Below, piece by piece: positions 9,047 through 17,416 of a stretch of 64,000 nucleotides of DNA. Source of the DNA: an uncultured Lachnospiraceae bacterium (GTDB taxonomy: Bacteria; Bacillota; Clostridia; Lachnospirales; Lachnospiraceae). The position numbers were made by a program, and so were the translations under genes. The notes beneath the pieces were generated by a model. The model saw nothing but the letters and a program-made list of their open reading frames with translations, was not told where the DNA came from and searched no databases. The stretch lies in NCBI GenBank assembly GCA_910587155.1, contig CAJULA010000005.1, positions 89,256 to 153,255 of the forward strand, given 5' to 3'. Position 1 is the first letter of the stretch, and every line of letters starts with the position of its first letter.

Positions 9047-10156
9047 ATGAGAACCTATCTGGTAACAGGCGGCGCCGGCTTCATCGGCTCCAATTATATT
9101 CATTACATGTTTCAAAAGTACGGAGACGAAATCCGTATCATTAATGTAGATGCACTGACTTATGCGGGCAACCCGGAAAATCTGCGGGAAGTGGAAGAGA
9201 GGGAAAACTATATTTTTATCAAAGCCGATATCTGTGATAAAGAGGCCATTTCACGCATTTTTGCGAAATATGATATCGACCGGGTGGTGCACTTTGCGGC
9301 CGAAAGCCATGTGGACCGGAGTATTAAAGCTCCGGAAGTGTTTATCCGGACGAATGTACTGGGGACGGCAGTCATGCTCAACTGTGCCAGAGCGGCATGG
9401 GAAAATGCCGATGGCACATACAAAGAGGGAAAGCGGTTCCTGCATGTATCAACCGATGAGGTATATGGCTCACTGGAGGAGGATGGCGGCTATTTTTATG
9501 AGACGACGCCTTATGCGCCGCACAGTCCCTATTCCGCCAGCAAGGCCTCTTCCGACCTGCTGGTCAAGGCTTATATGGATACCTACAGGTTCCCGGCCAA
9601 TATCACCAACTGTTCCAATAATTACGGGCCTTATCAGTTCCCGGAGAAGCTGATTCCGCTGATCATTAACAATGCGCTGAAAGGGAAGAAGCTGCCGGTG
9701 TACGGAGACGGCAAAAATGTCCGGGACTGGCTGTATGTGGAGGATCATGCCAAGGCCATTGATCTGGTGCAGGAAAAGGGCCGTCTGTTCGAAACCTATA
9801 ATATAGGCGGACACAATGAGAAACAGAATATTGAAATCATTCATATTATCATAGAGACGCTGCAGGAGATGCTGCCGGAAGGCGATCCGCGCAGAGCGCA
9901 TGTCAGCAAAGACCTGATCACCTATGTGGAAGACCGGAAGGGACATGACAGGCGTTATGCCATTGCGCCTGACAAAATCCGTGATGAGATCGGCTGGGAG
10001 CCGGAGACGATGTTCCGGGAAGGGATCAGACAAACGATCAGATGGTATTTTGACCATGAGGACTGGATGGAGCATGTGACAAGCGGCGCTTACCAGAAGT
10101 ACTACGAAGATATGTACGAAAAAAATAATACGTGTAAAAAGAAGGGTTATTTCTGA
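9047..10156 (+). CDS. rmlB: dTDP-glucose 4,6-dehydratase
   Basis: A 369-residue short-chain dehydrogenase of the extended type. It shows TGGAGFIGS (NAD binding, residues 7-15), STDEVYG, and the catalytic YSASK with Tyr about 162. The NCSNNYGPYQFPEKLIP and GDGKNVRDWLYVEDH stretches are typical of RmlB. It makes dTDP-4-keto-6-deoxyglucose, step two of dTDP-rhamnose synthesis. The C-terminus is slightly long and Lys-rich because its last codons double as the left arm of a terminator-like hairpin. AAAGGAAAAGGG precedes the ATG. rmlA follows 36 bp later. Confidence 0.95.
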   Translation: MRTYLVTGGAGFIGSNYIHYMFQKYGDEIRIINVDALTYAGNPENLREVEERENYIFIKADICDKEAISRIFAKYDIDRVVHFAAESHVDRSIKAPEVFIRTNVLGTAVMLNCARAAWENADGTYKEGKRFLHVSTDEVYGSLEEDGGYFYETTPYAPHSPYSASKASSDLLVKAYMDTYRFPANITNCSNNYGPYQFPEKLIPLIINNALKGKKLPVYGDGKNVRDWLYVEDHAKAIDLVQEKGRLFETYNIGGHNEKQNIEIIHIIIETLQEMLPEGDPRRAHVSKDLITYVEDRKGHDRRYAIAPDKIRDEIGWEPETMFREGIRQTIRWYFDHEDWMEHVTSGAYQKYYEDMYEKNNTCKKKGYF

Positions 10157-10173
10157 TAAGCCTTCTTTTTGCG
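10136..10173 (+). terminator. Intrinsic terminator/attenuator overlapping the rmlB stop
   Basis: AAAAAGAAGGGTTAT (10136-10150) pairs with ATAAGCCTTCTTTTT (10156-10170) around a 5-nt loop, with one G-G mismatch in 15 positions. A T-run ends the stem. The stop codon of rmlB lies at the loop, so translating ribosomes would block folding; likely partial termination before rmlA. Confidence 0.6.
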
Positions 10174-10192
10174 CACGTCAGGAGGAAATGAG

Positions 10193-11062
10193 ATGAAGGG
10201 AATTATTCTTGCAGGCGGTTCCGGAACCCGCCTTTATCCGCTGACAAAAGCCATATCCAAGCAGATTATGCCGGTATATGACAAACCGATGATCTATTAT
10301 CCCCTCTCCACGCTGATGCTGGCCGGAATCCGGGAAATTCTTATTATTTCCACGCCCAGAGATGTAAAAGTATTTGAAGAACTGCTGGGAGACGGGAGCC
10401 AGCTGGGACTGCAGCTTGGCTATGCGGTGCAGGAAGTGCCGAGAGGGCTGGCGGACGCTTTTCTCATCGGTGCGGATTTTATCGGGGGAGACGGCGCGGC
10501 GCTTGTGCTGGGAGATAATATATTCTATGGACAGAGCTTTTCCAGAGTGCTTAGGGCAGCGGTGGAGCGGAAAGAGGGGGCCACGATATTCGGTTATTAT
10601 GTCAGGGATCCCAGAGAGTACGGTGTGGTGGAGTTTGACGAAGAGGGCCATGCCCTTTCCATTGAGGAGAAGCCGGAGAGGCCCAAAAGCAATTATGCGG
10701 TGCCCGGGCTGTATTTCTATGATAACAATGTGGTCGATATTGCCAGAAATGTCAGGCCCTCTGACCGGGGAGAGATTGAGATTACCAGCATCAACAAAGA
10801 ATACCTGCGCCGCGGTATGCTCCATGTGGAGACACTGGGCCGGGGATTTGCATGGCTTGATACGGGCAACCATGACTCTCTTCTGGACGCGTCGGATTTT
10901 GTGGCGGCCGTGCAGAAGCGGCAGGGGCTGTATATCTCCTGTATCGAGGAGATCGCCTATAAGCGGCATTTTATCACGAAGGAGCAGCTGCTGGCACTGG
11001 CGGAGCCGTTGATGAAAACGGCATACGGCCGGTATCTGGTAGAGGTTGCCAATGGACTCTAA
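10193..11062 (+). CDS. rmlA: Glucose-1-phosphate thymidylyltransferase
   Basis: A 289-residue nucleotidyltransferase with GGSGTRLYPLT (residues 8-18, nucleotide binding), a KQIMPVYDKPMIYYP block and EITSINKEYL, all characteristic of RmlA. It joins dTTP and glucose-1-P, the first and feedback-controlled step of dTDP-rhamnose synthesis. GGAGG lies 7 nt before ATG 10193; the longer frame from 10169 has no normal start. It overlaps the second GH25 gene by 11 bp. Glucose-1-P can be supplied by the phosphoglucomutase at 21566. Confidence 0.95.
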   Translation: MKGIILAGGSGTRLYPLTKAISKQIMPVYDKPMIYYPLSTLMLAGIREILIISTPRDVKVFEELLGDGSQLGLQLGYAVQEVPRGLADAFLIGADFIGGDGAALVLGDNIFYGQSFSRVLRAAVERKEGATIFGYYVRDPREYGVVEFDEEGHALSIEEKPERPKSNYAVPGLYFYDNNVVDIARNVRPSDRGEIEITSINKEYLRRGMLHVETLGRGFAWLDTGNHDSLLDASDFVAAVQKRQGLYISCIEEIAYKRHFITKEQLLALAEPLMKTAYGRYLVEVANGL

Positions 11063-12299
11063 ATTAAAGCGGATCACCATATTCTGCCTGGTACTGATGA
11101 TCCTTCTCATATCCGGGACTCTGGCAGGGATTTATCTGCTGCGGAAACAGGGCTACAGGCCGCCGGGCGCGGGGGAGCAGACAGTGAGTGCGCAGGCAAA
11201 GGAGCCGCCAGCGGGCGAGGAGGCGGTGGATTACTCTGCCTTTCTGGGCGATTCCACATTTTTTGACAAGGATAAGTCGGATTACGAGAAGCTGCTGGAG
11301 CATACAGGGAAAAAACTGAGCCTGTTTGCCACTTCTGTGGAGAAGGATCTGCGGGTGCAAATCCTTAACGAGATGGGCGAACTGGTGACGGGGAAAGAGC
11401 TGTATATCACACTCAACGGAGAAGAATACAAAGATCTGGATCAGGACGGTATCATCTATATCGGCGATCTGTCGCCGGGGGAATACGAAGTGGCGCTGAA
11501 AGAGCTGGAAGATTATAAGGTCCCTTCCACCCCGCTGGCCATCCATGTAAAGGAAAATGTGGAATATGTTCCCATTGATGATATTTCTCTGCTGATTATG
11601 ACAGAGGATGATATCGACGCGGAAAAAGAAGATTCGCGAAAAGGAGATGCGGATGCGGACCGGACAGAGCAGAAAAGTATCCGCCCTTCCGAGGGAAACC
11701 GCAGTTTCGGTATTGATGTGTCCAAGTGGAACAAAGAGATAGACTGGAAGGCGGTGGCCGCGGCAGGCGTGGATTTTGCCATTATCCGCTGTGGGTACAG
11801 AGGCTCCGTGACCGGCGCACTGGTGGAGGATCCCTATTTTTACCGCAATATCCAGGGAGCCAGAGCGGCGGGTATCAAAGTAGGGCTGTACTTCTTTACC
11901 CAGGCGACCAATGCGGTAGAGGCGGTGGAGGAGGCCAGTATGGTGCTGTGCTTAAACGGCGGGCTGCCGCTGGATTATCCGATCTTTATCGACACGGAAG
12001 GCGCCGGCGGCAACGGTCGTGCGGACGGCCTGGATGTCAATACAAGGACGGAAGTATGTGAAGCGTTCTGCGAGACAATTGAGAGTGCGGGATATGATGC
12101 GGGCATCTATGCTTCCAGAAACTGGTTTTATCACAGACTGGATATGACAAGGCTGGATTCCCACGTGATCTGGCTGGCAGAATACAGGGAATATCCGCAA
12201 TATGAGGGAAAATATCAGATGTGGCAGTATACCTCCGGCGGTTCCATCGACGGAATCGAAGGCCGGGTGGACTTTAACATCAGTTACCTGGGTCAGTGA
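11052..12299 (+). CDS. Membrane-anchored GH25 muramidase, short paralog
   Basis: A 415-residue protein with a short cytoplasmic start, one membrane helix (about 9-29, FCLVLMILLISG), a prealbumin/SpaA-like domain (DQDGIIYIGDLSPGEYEVAL) and a C-terminal GH25 domain. The acids are GIDVSKW (Asp ~222) and FIDTEG (Asp ~314). The two modules match those of the 1113-residue protein at 5641, so the pair arose by duplication and this copy lacks the Ig and wall-binding parts. ATG 11052 overlaps the rmlA stop, implying coupled translation. Its position between rmlA and rmlC suggests local peptidoglycan cutting during glycan attachment (inference). Confidence 0.85.
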   Translation: MDSKLKRITIFCLVLMILLISGTLAGIYLLRKQGYRPPGAGEQTVSAQAKEPPAGEEAVDYSAFLGDSTFFDKDKSDYEKLLEHTGKKLSLFATSVEKDLRVQILNEMGELVTGKELYITLNGEEYKDLDQDGIIYIGDLSPGEYEVALKELEDYKVPSTPLAIHVKENVEYVPIDDISLLIMTEDDIDAEKEDSRKGDADADRTEQKSIRPSEGNRSFGIDVSKWNKEIDWKAVAAAGVDFAIIRCGYRGSVTGALVEDPYFYRNIQGARAAGIKVGLYFFTQATNAVEAVEEASMVLCLNGGLPLDYPIFIDTEGAGGNGRADGLDVNTRTEVCEAFCETIESAGYDAGIYASRNWFYHRLDMTRLDSHVIWLAEYREYPQYEGKYQMWQYTSGGSIDGIEGRVDFNISYLGQ

Positions 12300-12303
12300 T
12301 ATG

Positions 12304-12324
12304 CCGTCAGATGGGATCTGACGG
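12304..12324. other. Perfect small hairpin between GH25 and rmlC
   Basis: CCGTCAGAT and ATCTGACGG form a 9-bp perfect stem with a GGG loop just after the GH25 stop. No T-run follows, so RNA end protection or pausing is more likely than termination. Confidence 0.4.
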
Positions 12325-12363
12325 GATACGGAATCTGATCCGGCACATAAGGAGTGAGGAAAC

Positions 12364-12930
12364 ATGGGAAAGATAACAGTGGAAACTTGTGAAATAGAAG
12401 GGCTGAAGGTCATCACACCGACGGTTTTCGGAGATGAGAGAGGCTACTTTATGGAGACTTACAATTACAATGACTTCAGGGAAGCCGGCATTGATCAGAC
12501 TTTTGTACAGGATAATCAGTCGTCCTCCAGAAAAGGCGTGCTGCGCGGCCTCCATTTTCAGATTCATTACCCCCAGGATAAACTGGTGCGGGTGGTGAGC
12601 GGTGAAGTGTTTGATGTGGCCGTAGATCTGCGGGAGGGTTCCGCCACGTACGGTAAATGGTATGGCGTCCGTCTTTCCGCGGAAAATAAAAAGCAGTTTT
12701 TTATTCCCAAAAACTTTGCCCATGGATTCCTTGTCCTGTCCGATCATGCGGAATTTGCCTATAAATGCACAGACTTTTACCATCCCGCGGATGAGGGCGG
12801 TCTGCTCTGGAGCGATCCTGATATCGGCGTGGACTGGCCTGTTTCGGAAGGGATGGAGCTCATCATCTCCGAAAAGGATAAAGTATGGCAGGGTATCAGG
12901 GCATTTACCGAAGGAAAAAGGAAAGAATGA
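12364..12930 (+). CDS. rmlC: dTDP-4-dehydrorhamnose 3,5-epimerase
   Basis: A 188-residue cupin with the RmlC hallmarks: DERGYFMETYN near the start, DNQSSS, GVLRGLHFQ (catalytic His about 64), LVRVVSGEVFDVAVDLR, and PKNFAHGFLVLSD. It epimerises C3 and C5 of the 4-keto sugar, step three toward dTDP-L-rhamnose. AAGGAG lies upstream of ATG 12364. It overlaps the exporter permease by four bases (ATGA). The final reductase rmlD is not visible in the window. Confidence 0.95.
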   Translation: MGKITVETCEIEGLKVITPTVFGDERGYFMETYNYNDFREAGIDQTFVQDNQSSSRKGVLRGLHFQIHYPQDKLVRVVSGEVFDVAVDLREGSATYGKWYGVRLSAENKKQFFIPKNFAHGFLVLSDHAEFAYKCTDFYHPADEGGLLWSDPDIGVDWPVSEGMELIISEKDKVWQGIRAFTEGKRKE

Positions 12931-13922
12931 AAAAGCTGAAACTATCCAAACGGGCCAATATCGCCATCGTATCGGTTGTGGCGCTTGTGTTTCTGGCCCT
13001 TCTCGTGCTGCATGAGAACCAGTTTGCAAATCCAAGGGATGAGTTGATCAAGAAATGGATCGCCGCAGGGATCATTGTCGTCAGTCTGTTTCTGTACATT
13101 GTCCTGTATGATAAGATCACTGTCCTGCCGGCGGAGCTGTACCAGAGCAGACGCCTGATCTGGCGTCTGGCCAAAAATGATTTCAAGACCAGATTCGCCG
13201 GTTCCTATCTTGGGATTGTGTGGGCTTTCGTGCAGCCGGTGGTGACGATTCTTGTCTATTGGATCGTATTTGAGAAGGGACTTAATTCCAAGGCGGAGAT
13301 GCTGGCTGACGGCACCACGGCGCCTTATGTGCTGTGGCTCACCGCCGGCCTTGTGCCCTGGTTTTACTTTTCCGAGGCACTCAGCAACGGCACCACGTCT
13401 TTGCTGGAATACAATTATCTCGTAAAGAAAGTCGTGTTTAAAATCAGTATTCTGCCGATTATCAAGATCATTGCCGCGACTTTTATACACGGCTTTTTTG
13501 TGCTGTTTACCCTGCTTCTCTACATGGGACACGGCTTTTTTCCGGATGCCTATACGCTGCAGCTTTTTTATTACAGCTTCTGTCTGTTTATTTTTGTCCT
13601 GGGGATTTCTTATGCCACCTGTGCCATTGTGATCTTTTTCCGTGACCTGACACATATCATAGCCATCATACTGCAGGTGGGGATGTGGGCCACCCCGATC
13701 CTCTGGGCGCTGGACCGCGTACCGCAGCGCTACCAGATCATATTTAAGCTAAATCCCATGTTTTATATTGTAAACGGATACCGCAGTGCACTGCTGGAGA
13801 AATCATGGTTCTGGGAGGATTTTTATTCGACCATATTTTTCTGGATCACAACGGCTGTTGTATTCGGTGTGGGGGCATTGATTTTCAAACGTTTGAAAGT
13901 GCATTTTGCGGATATGCTGTGA
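12927..13922 (+). CDS. Polysaccharide ABC exporter permease (Wzm/TagG type)
   Basis: A 331-residue ABC-2 family permease. The core from about residue 80 has the typical LIWRLAKNDFKTRFAGSYLGIVWAFVQP start, six membrane helices, and the WATPILWALDRVP and NPMFYIVNGYRSALL motifs of Wzm/TagG proteins. An extra N-terminal part with two helices (about 10-65) is longer than usual. ATG 12927 overlaps the rmlC stop. With the ATPase downstream it should move an undecaprenyl-linked glycan across the membrane. Confidence 0.88.
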   Translation: MKKLKLSKRANIAIVSVVALVFLALLVLHENQFANPRDELIKKWIAAGIIVVSLFLYIVLYDKITVLPAELYQSRRLIWRLAKNDFKTRFAGSYLGIVWAFVQPVVTILVYWIVFEKGLNSKAEMLADGTTAPYVLWLTAGLVPWFYFSEALSNGTTSLLEYNYLVKKVVFKISILPIIKIIAATFIHGFFVLFTLLLYMGHGFFPDAYTLQLFYYSFCLFIFVLGISYATCAIVIFFRDLTHIIAIILQVGMWATPILWALDRVPQRYQIIFKLNPMFYIVNGYRSALLEKSWFWEDFYSTIFFWITTAVVFGVGALIFKRLKVHFADML

Positions 13923-13989
13923 GGCTGCCATTTGTTCCGGGCCAGGTGCCATGGAAATATGCCGCATACATGTCAGAAGGGAGCCTGAA

Positions 13990-15363
13990 ATGGACAGGAA
14001 AACCGCCATTTCGGTCAGAGGACTGAATAAAGTATACAAATTATATGACAAACCGATGGACCGTCTGAAGGAGGCTTTGGGACTTTCGCGGAAGAAGCGG
14101 TACAAGGAGCATTATGCCCTGCGCAATGTGGATATGGAAATCAGGCAGGGAGAGACAGTGGGCATCATCGGTACAAACGGATCGGGAAAATCCACGATAC
14201 TGAAAATAATAACAGGTGTTCTCAATCCGACCTCGGGCAGTGTGGAGGTGGACGGGCGGATTTCGGCCCTGCTGGAACTGGGTGCCGGTTTTAATATGGA
14301 ATATAACGGGATAGAAAATATCTATCTGAACGGGACGATGATCGGGTTTTCCAGGGAGGAGATTGATCGGAAGCTGGAAGGGATTCTGGAATTTGCGGAT
14401 ATCGGGGATTATGTCTATCAGCCGGTCAAGACCTATTCCAGCGGTATGTTTGTGCGGCTTGCCTTTGCGGTAGCCATCAATATTGATCCGGAAATATTGA
14501 TTGTGGATGAGGCGCTTTCCGTCGGGGATGTTTTTTTCCAGGCGAAGTGTTATCATAAATTCGAAGAATTTAAGGATATGGGTAAGACAATTCTCTTTGT
14601 CAGTCATGACCTGAGCAGTGTCAGTAAATACTGCGACCGGGTGGTACTGCTCAACCGTGGAGAGAAGCTGGCAGAGGGTCTGCCCAAAGAGATGATTGAT
14701 ATATACAAGCAGGTGCTGGTGGGGCAGTATGCGGCCCATGACGCTTCGGCGCACGGGGGGAATCTGCTGGAGGATGAGCAGGTCAGCAATGCGGCCAGAC
14801 AGGCGGCCGGAAGTGCCGTTCCCGATACGGCAAAGGCAGAGTCGGGGCAGGCAGTACCAGAGAAGAGCCGGGAGGAGGCGGAAACGACGGGCAGTGATGC
14901 CATGGCTTCCCACGGCAGTGTGCTGGAATATGGGACGAGGCAGGCGGTGATTACGGACTATTATATCACGGATGAGTCGGGGATGCATACCAATGCGGTA
15001 TTGAAGGGCAGCCGTTTCTCGGTGCATATGAGGGCAGTCTTTCATGAAGAGCTGCCCGCCCCTATCTTTGCCTGTTCCATTAAAAATGCGCTCGGTGTGG
15101 AGATAACAGGTACGAATACCATGGTGGAAAAGGCCTTTCTGGAGCCGGTATGTGCCGGCGCAGTCAAGGAGGCGGTATTTACGCAGAGGATGGATCTGCA
15201 GGGCGGGGAATACCTGATCTCCCTGGGGCTCACCGGCTATGAAGGCGATCGGTTTGCCGTGTATCACCGGTTATATGATGTGATGAATATTACGGTGATC
15301 TCTGATAAAAATACGGTGGGATATTTTGACATGAACTCCGAGGTAATGGTAAAGGATGGATAA
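13990..15363 (+). CDS. Polysaccharide ABC exporter ATPase with Wzt-type C-terminal domain
   Basis: About 457 residues from ATG 13990 (AGAAGGGAG upstream; 13906 and 13951 are weaker starts). The ATPase domain shows IIGTNGSGKST (Walker A), YSSGMFVRLAFA (signature), ILIVDEALSVGD (Walker B) and the switch His in VSHD. A low-complexity linker (about 245-310) leads to a C-terminal beta domain like the Wzt carbohydrate-binding domain. In ABC-dependent O-antigen systems that domain reads the cap on the finished chain. It is followed, with overlap, by a methyltransferase-kinase-like gene that could make such a cap. Confidence 0.88.
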   Translation: MDRKTAISVRGLNKVYKLYDKPMDRLKEALGLSRKKRYKEHYALRNVDMEIRQGETVGIIGTNGSGKSTILKIITGVLNPTSGSVEVDGRISALLELGAGFNMEYNGIENIYLNGTMIGFSREEIDRKLEGILEFADIGDYVYQPVKTYSSGMFVRLAFAVAINIDPEILIVDEALSVGDVFFQAKCYHKFEEFKDMGKTILFVSHDLSSVSKYCDRVVLLNRGEKLAEGLPKEMIDIYKQVLVGQYAAHDASAHGGNLLEDEQVSNAARQAAGSAVPDTAKAESGQAVPEKSREEAETTGSDAMASHGSVLEYGTRQAVITDYYITDESGMHTNAVLKGSRFSVHMRAVFHEELPAPIFACSIKNALGVEITGTNTMVEKAFLEPVCAGAVKEAVFTQRMDLQGGEYLISLGLTGYEGDRFAVYHRLYDVMNITVISDKNTVGYFDMNSEVMVKDG

Positions 15364-17416
15364 AATGGCGGAAATGACCGGGAAAATCGTGATAGACGAT
15401 ACGTATTATCCGGGACGGGATCTGTACTGCGACGGTGCGGTGGAAGAGGAGATCCTGGAGATTGTAAAGACGAAGGAACCCAGCATGTATGGGAAGGAGA
15501 TAGAGGAGAGGAAGAACTGGCCTGTCCTCTATCATCTTTCCCGGCTGCGTGAAAATATTGTCAGCTGGATACCGGTGAAGAAGACCGACCGGGTGCTGGA
15601 AGTGGGTTCCGGGTGTGGGGCGGTTACAGGCGCGCTGGCCCGGATGGCCGGCAGTGTAACCTGTATCGAGCTCTCGGAAAGGCGCAGTCAGATCAATGCC
15701 TGCCGTCATCCGGACTGCGGCAATGTGACGATAAAGCTGGGAAATTTTCAGGAGATAGAGCCGCACCTTGCCTGTGATTATGACTATATTTTTCTGATTG
15801 GTGTGTTTGAATACGCCCAGAGCTATATCGGCGGCGAAAAGCCGTATGAGACATTTATGGCAATCCTGAAACGTCATCTGGCTCCCGGCGGCAGGCTGGT
15901 CATTGCCATAGAAAACCGTCTGGGCCTGAAATACTGGGCGGGATGCAAGGAAGATCATCTGGGCACTTATTTTGACGGCATTGAAGGATATCCCCGCGGC
16001 GGCGGTGTGCGGACGTTTACGCGGCCGGTGCTGGAAGAAATCTGCCGGGCGAACGGGATTGGCGAATACCGGTTTTATTATCCGTATCCGGATTATAAAT
16101 TCATGACCAGCCTTTATTCCGACGCGCGGCTGCCCAAAGTGGGTGAGCTGTCTGATAACATGCGTAATTTTGACAGAGAGAGGATGCTTTTGTTTGATGA
16201 AAAGCAGGTATTTGACAGCCTGATCAGAGAGGGGCAGTTTCCGCTGTTTTCCAATTCTTATGTCCTGGTTACGGGGGGAGCGCTGCCTGTTGTGTATGCC
16301 AGATGTTCCAATGACCGTGCGCCGCAGTATGCCATCCGCACGGAGATCCGCAGAAGAGGCGACGGGTGTTTTGAGGTGCGCAAGATTCCGCAGTCAGAAT
16401 GCGCCAGGGCTCATGTGGCGGCAATGGCAGAAAACTGCCGCAGGCTGGAGGAGGCATATGCGGGCAGCGGGCTGCTTGTGAATACGTGCCATATGGATGG
16501 GGAAGAAGCCGTGTTTGCGTACCTGTCTGGCAGGACACTGGAGGAGGCGCTGGATGACTGTCTGGACCGGGACGATAAGGAAGGATTTCAGGCGTTATTT
16601 GACCGCTACCGGCAGCTGGCGGAGTATCCGACTAAGTCTGCAGTCTGCAATTATGATCTGATCTTTTCCAATATCATAATCACTGCACAGGGATGGCACC
16701 TCATTGATTATGAATGGGTATGGGACAGGGAAGTGCCGGTCAGAGAGATCATGGCCCGGGCGCTGTACTGTTATGCCCTGGGGTCGGAAAAGCGCAAAGA
16801 GGCCGGTCTTTTTCTGCTGGCACAGATCGGCTGTCAGGAGAGAGTATTTGAGGAAGTCGCCGAATGGGAAAAGAAATTTCAGAAATATGTGACGGGCGAG
16901 CGGATGTCCATGACGGAAATCCGGGAAGCGATAGATTATCCGGTTATGCCGGTGGCAGACTGTCATAAAGACTATGTGCGTGCCAGGGAGAGAAACCGGA
17001 TACAGATTTATGAGGATTTCGGAACCGGGTTTTCAGAGGAAACTTCTTATTTTCTGCCACAGCGTTATCAGGAAAGGGAAGTGCTGCAAGTAAAGCTGGC
17101 AGGAAAACAGGGACTTTTGGCAGTGCGGATTGATCCGGCGCTTGATTATTGCATTGTAAGGCTGGGATCTCTGGTGGTGGACGGGCAGAGCCGGACACTG
17201 TATGATAAAAGGGTGGTGTGCAGCGGCAGGCCGCTTTCGGCGGATACGGTCGTATTTGCCACCGATGATCCGGGTATTACGATCAGGGAGCCGGGGAGCG
17301 GTATCTGCCTGGAGATGGAAGTGATCCGGATCTCAAAGGAAATGGCGGAAAGTATGGCAGGCGAGGGCGGCAGAAACGGGAAACGGCATAAAGGAATGTC
17401 ATGGTTTTACAGATAA
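15356..17416 (+). CDS. SAM methyltransferase fused to a kinase-like domain (WbdD-like chain-capping candidate)
   Basis: A 686-residue protein. An N-terminal class I methyltransferase has motif I LEVGSGCGAVTGAL (about 82-95) and the following acidic CIELSE. The middle part (about 330-500) carries CNYDLIFSNII then HLIDYEW, the D-x4-N and later Asp of aminoglycoside/lipid kinase-fold enzymes, though the usual HGD is CNYD. A C-terminal beta-rich region (about 565-660) is of unknown function. The methyltransferase-then-kinase order and the place next to Wzt match WbdD, the chain terminator of E. coli O8/O9a. The start overlaps the Wzt gene. Domain calls are fairly sure; the capping role is inference. 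Confidence 0.7.
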   Translation: MDKMAEMTGKIVIDDTYYPGRDLYCDGAVEEEILEIVKTKEPSMYGKEIEERKNWPVLYHLSRLRENIVSWIPVKKTDRVLEVGSGCGAVTGALARMAGSVTCIELSERRSQINACRHPDCGNVTIKLGNFQEIEPHLACDYDYIFLIGVFEYAQSYIGGEKPYETFMAILKRHLAPGGRLVIAIENRLGLKYWAGCKEDHLGTYFDGIEGYPRGGGVRTFTRPVLEEICRANGIGEYRFYYPYPDYKFMTSLYSDARLPKVGELSDNMRNFDRERMLLFDEKQVFDSLIREGQFPLFSNSYVLVTGGALPVVYARCSNDRAPQYAIRTEIRRRGDGCFEVRKIPQSECARAHVAAMAENCRRLEEAYAGSGLLVNTCHMDGEEAVFAYLSGRTLEEALDDCLDRDDKEGFQALFDRYRQLAEYPTKSAVCNYDLIFSNIIITAQGWHLIDYEWVWDREVPVREIMARALYCYALGSEKRKEAGLFLLAQIGCQERVFEEVAEWEKKFQKYVTGERMSMTEIREAIDYPVMPVADCHKDYVRARERNRIQIYEDFGTGFSEETSYFLPQRYQEREVLQVKLAGKQGLLAVRIDPALDYCIVRLGSLVVDGQSRTLYDKRVVCSGRPLSADTVVFATDDPGITIREPGSGICLEMEVIRISKEMAESMAGEGGRNGKRHKGMSWFYR

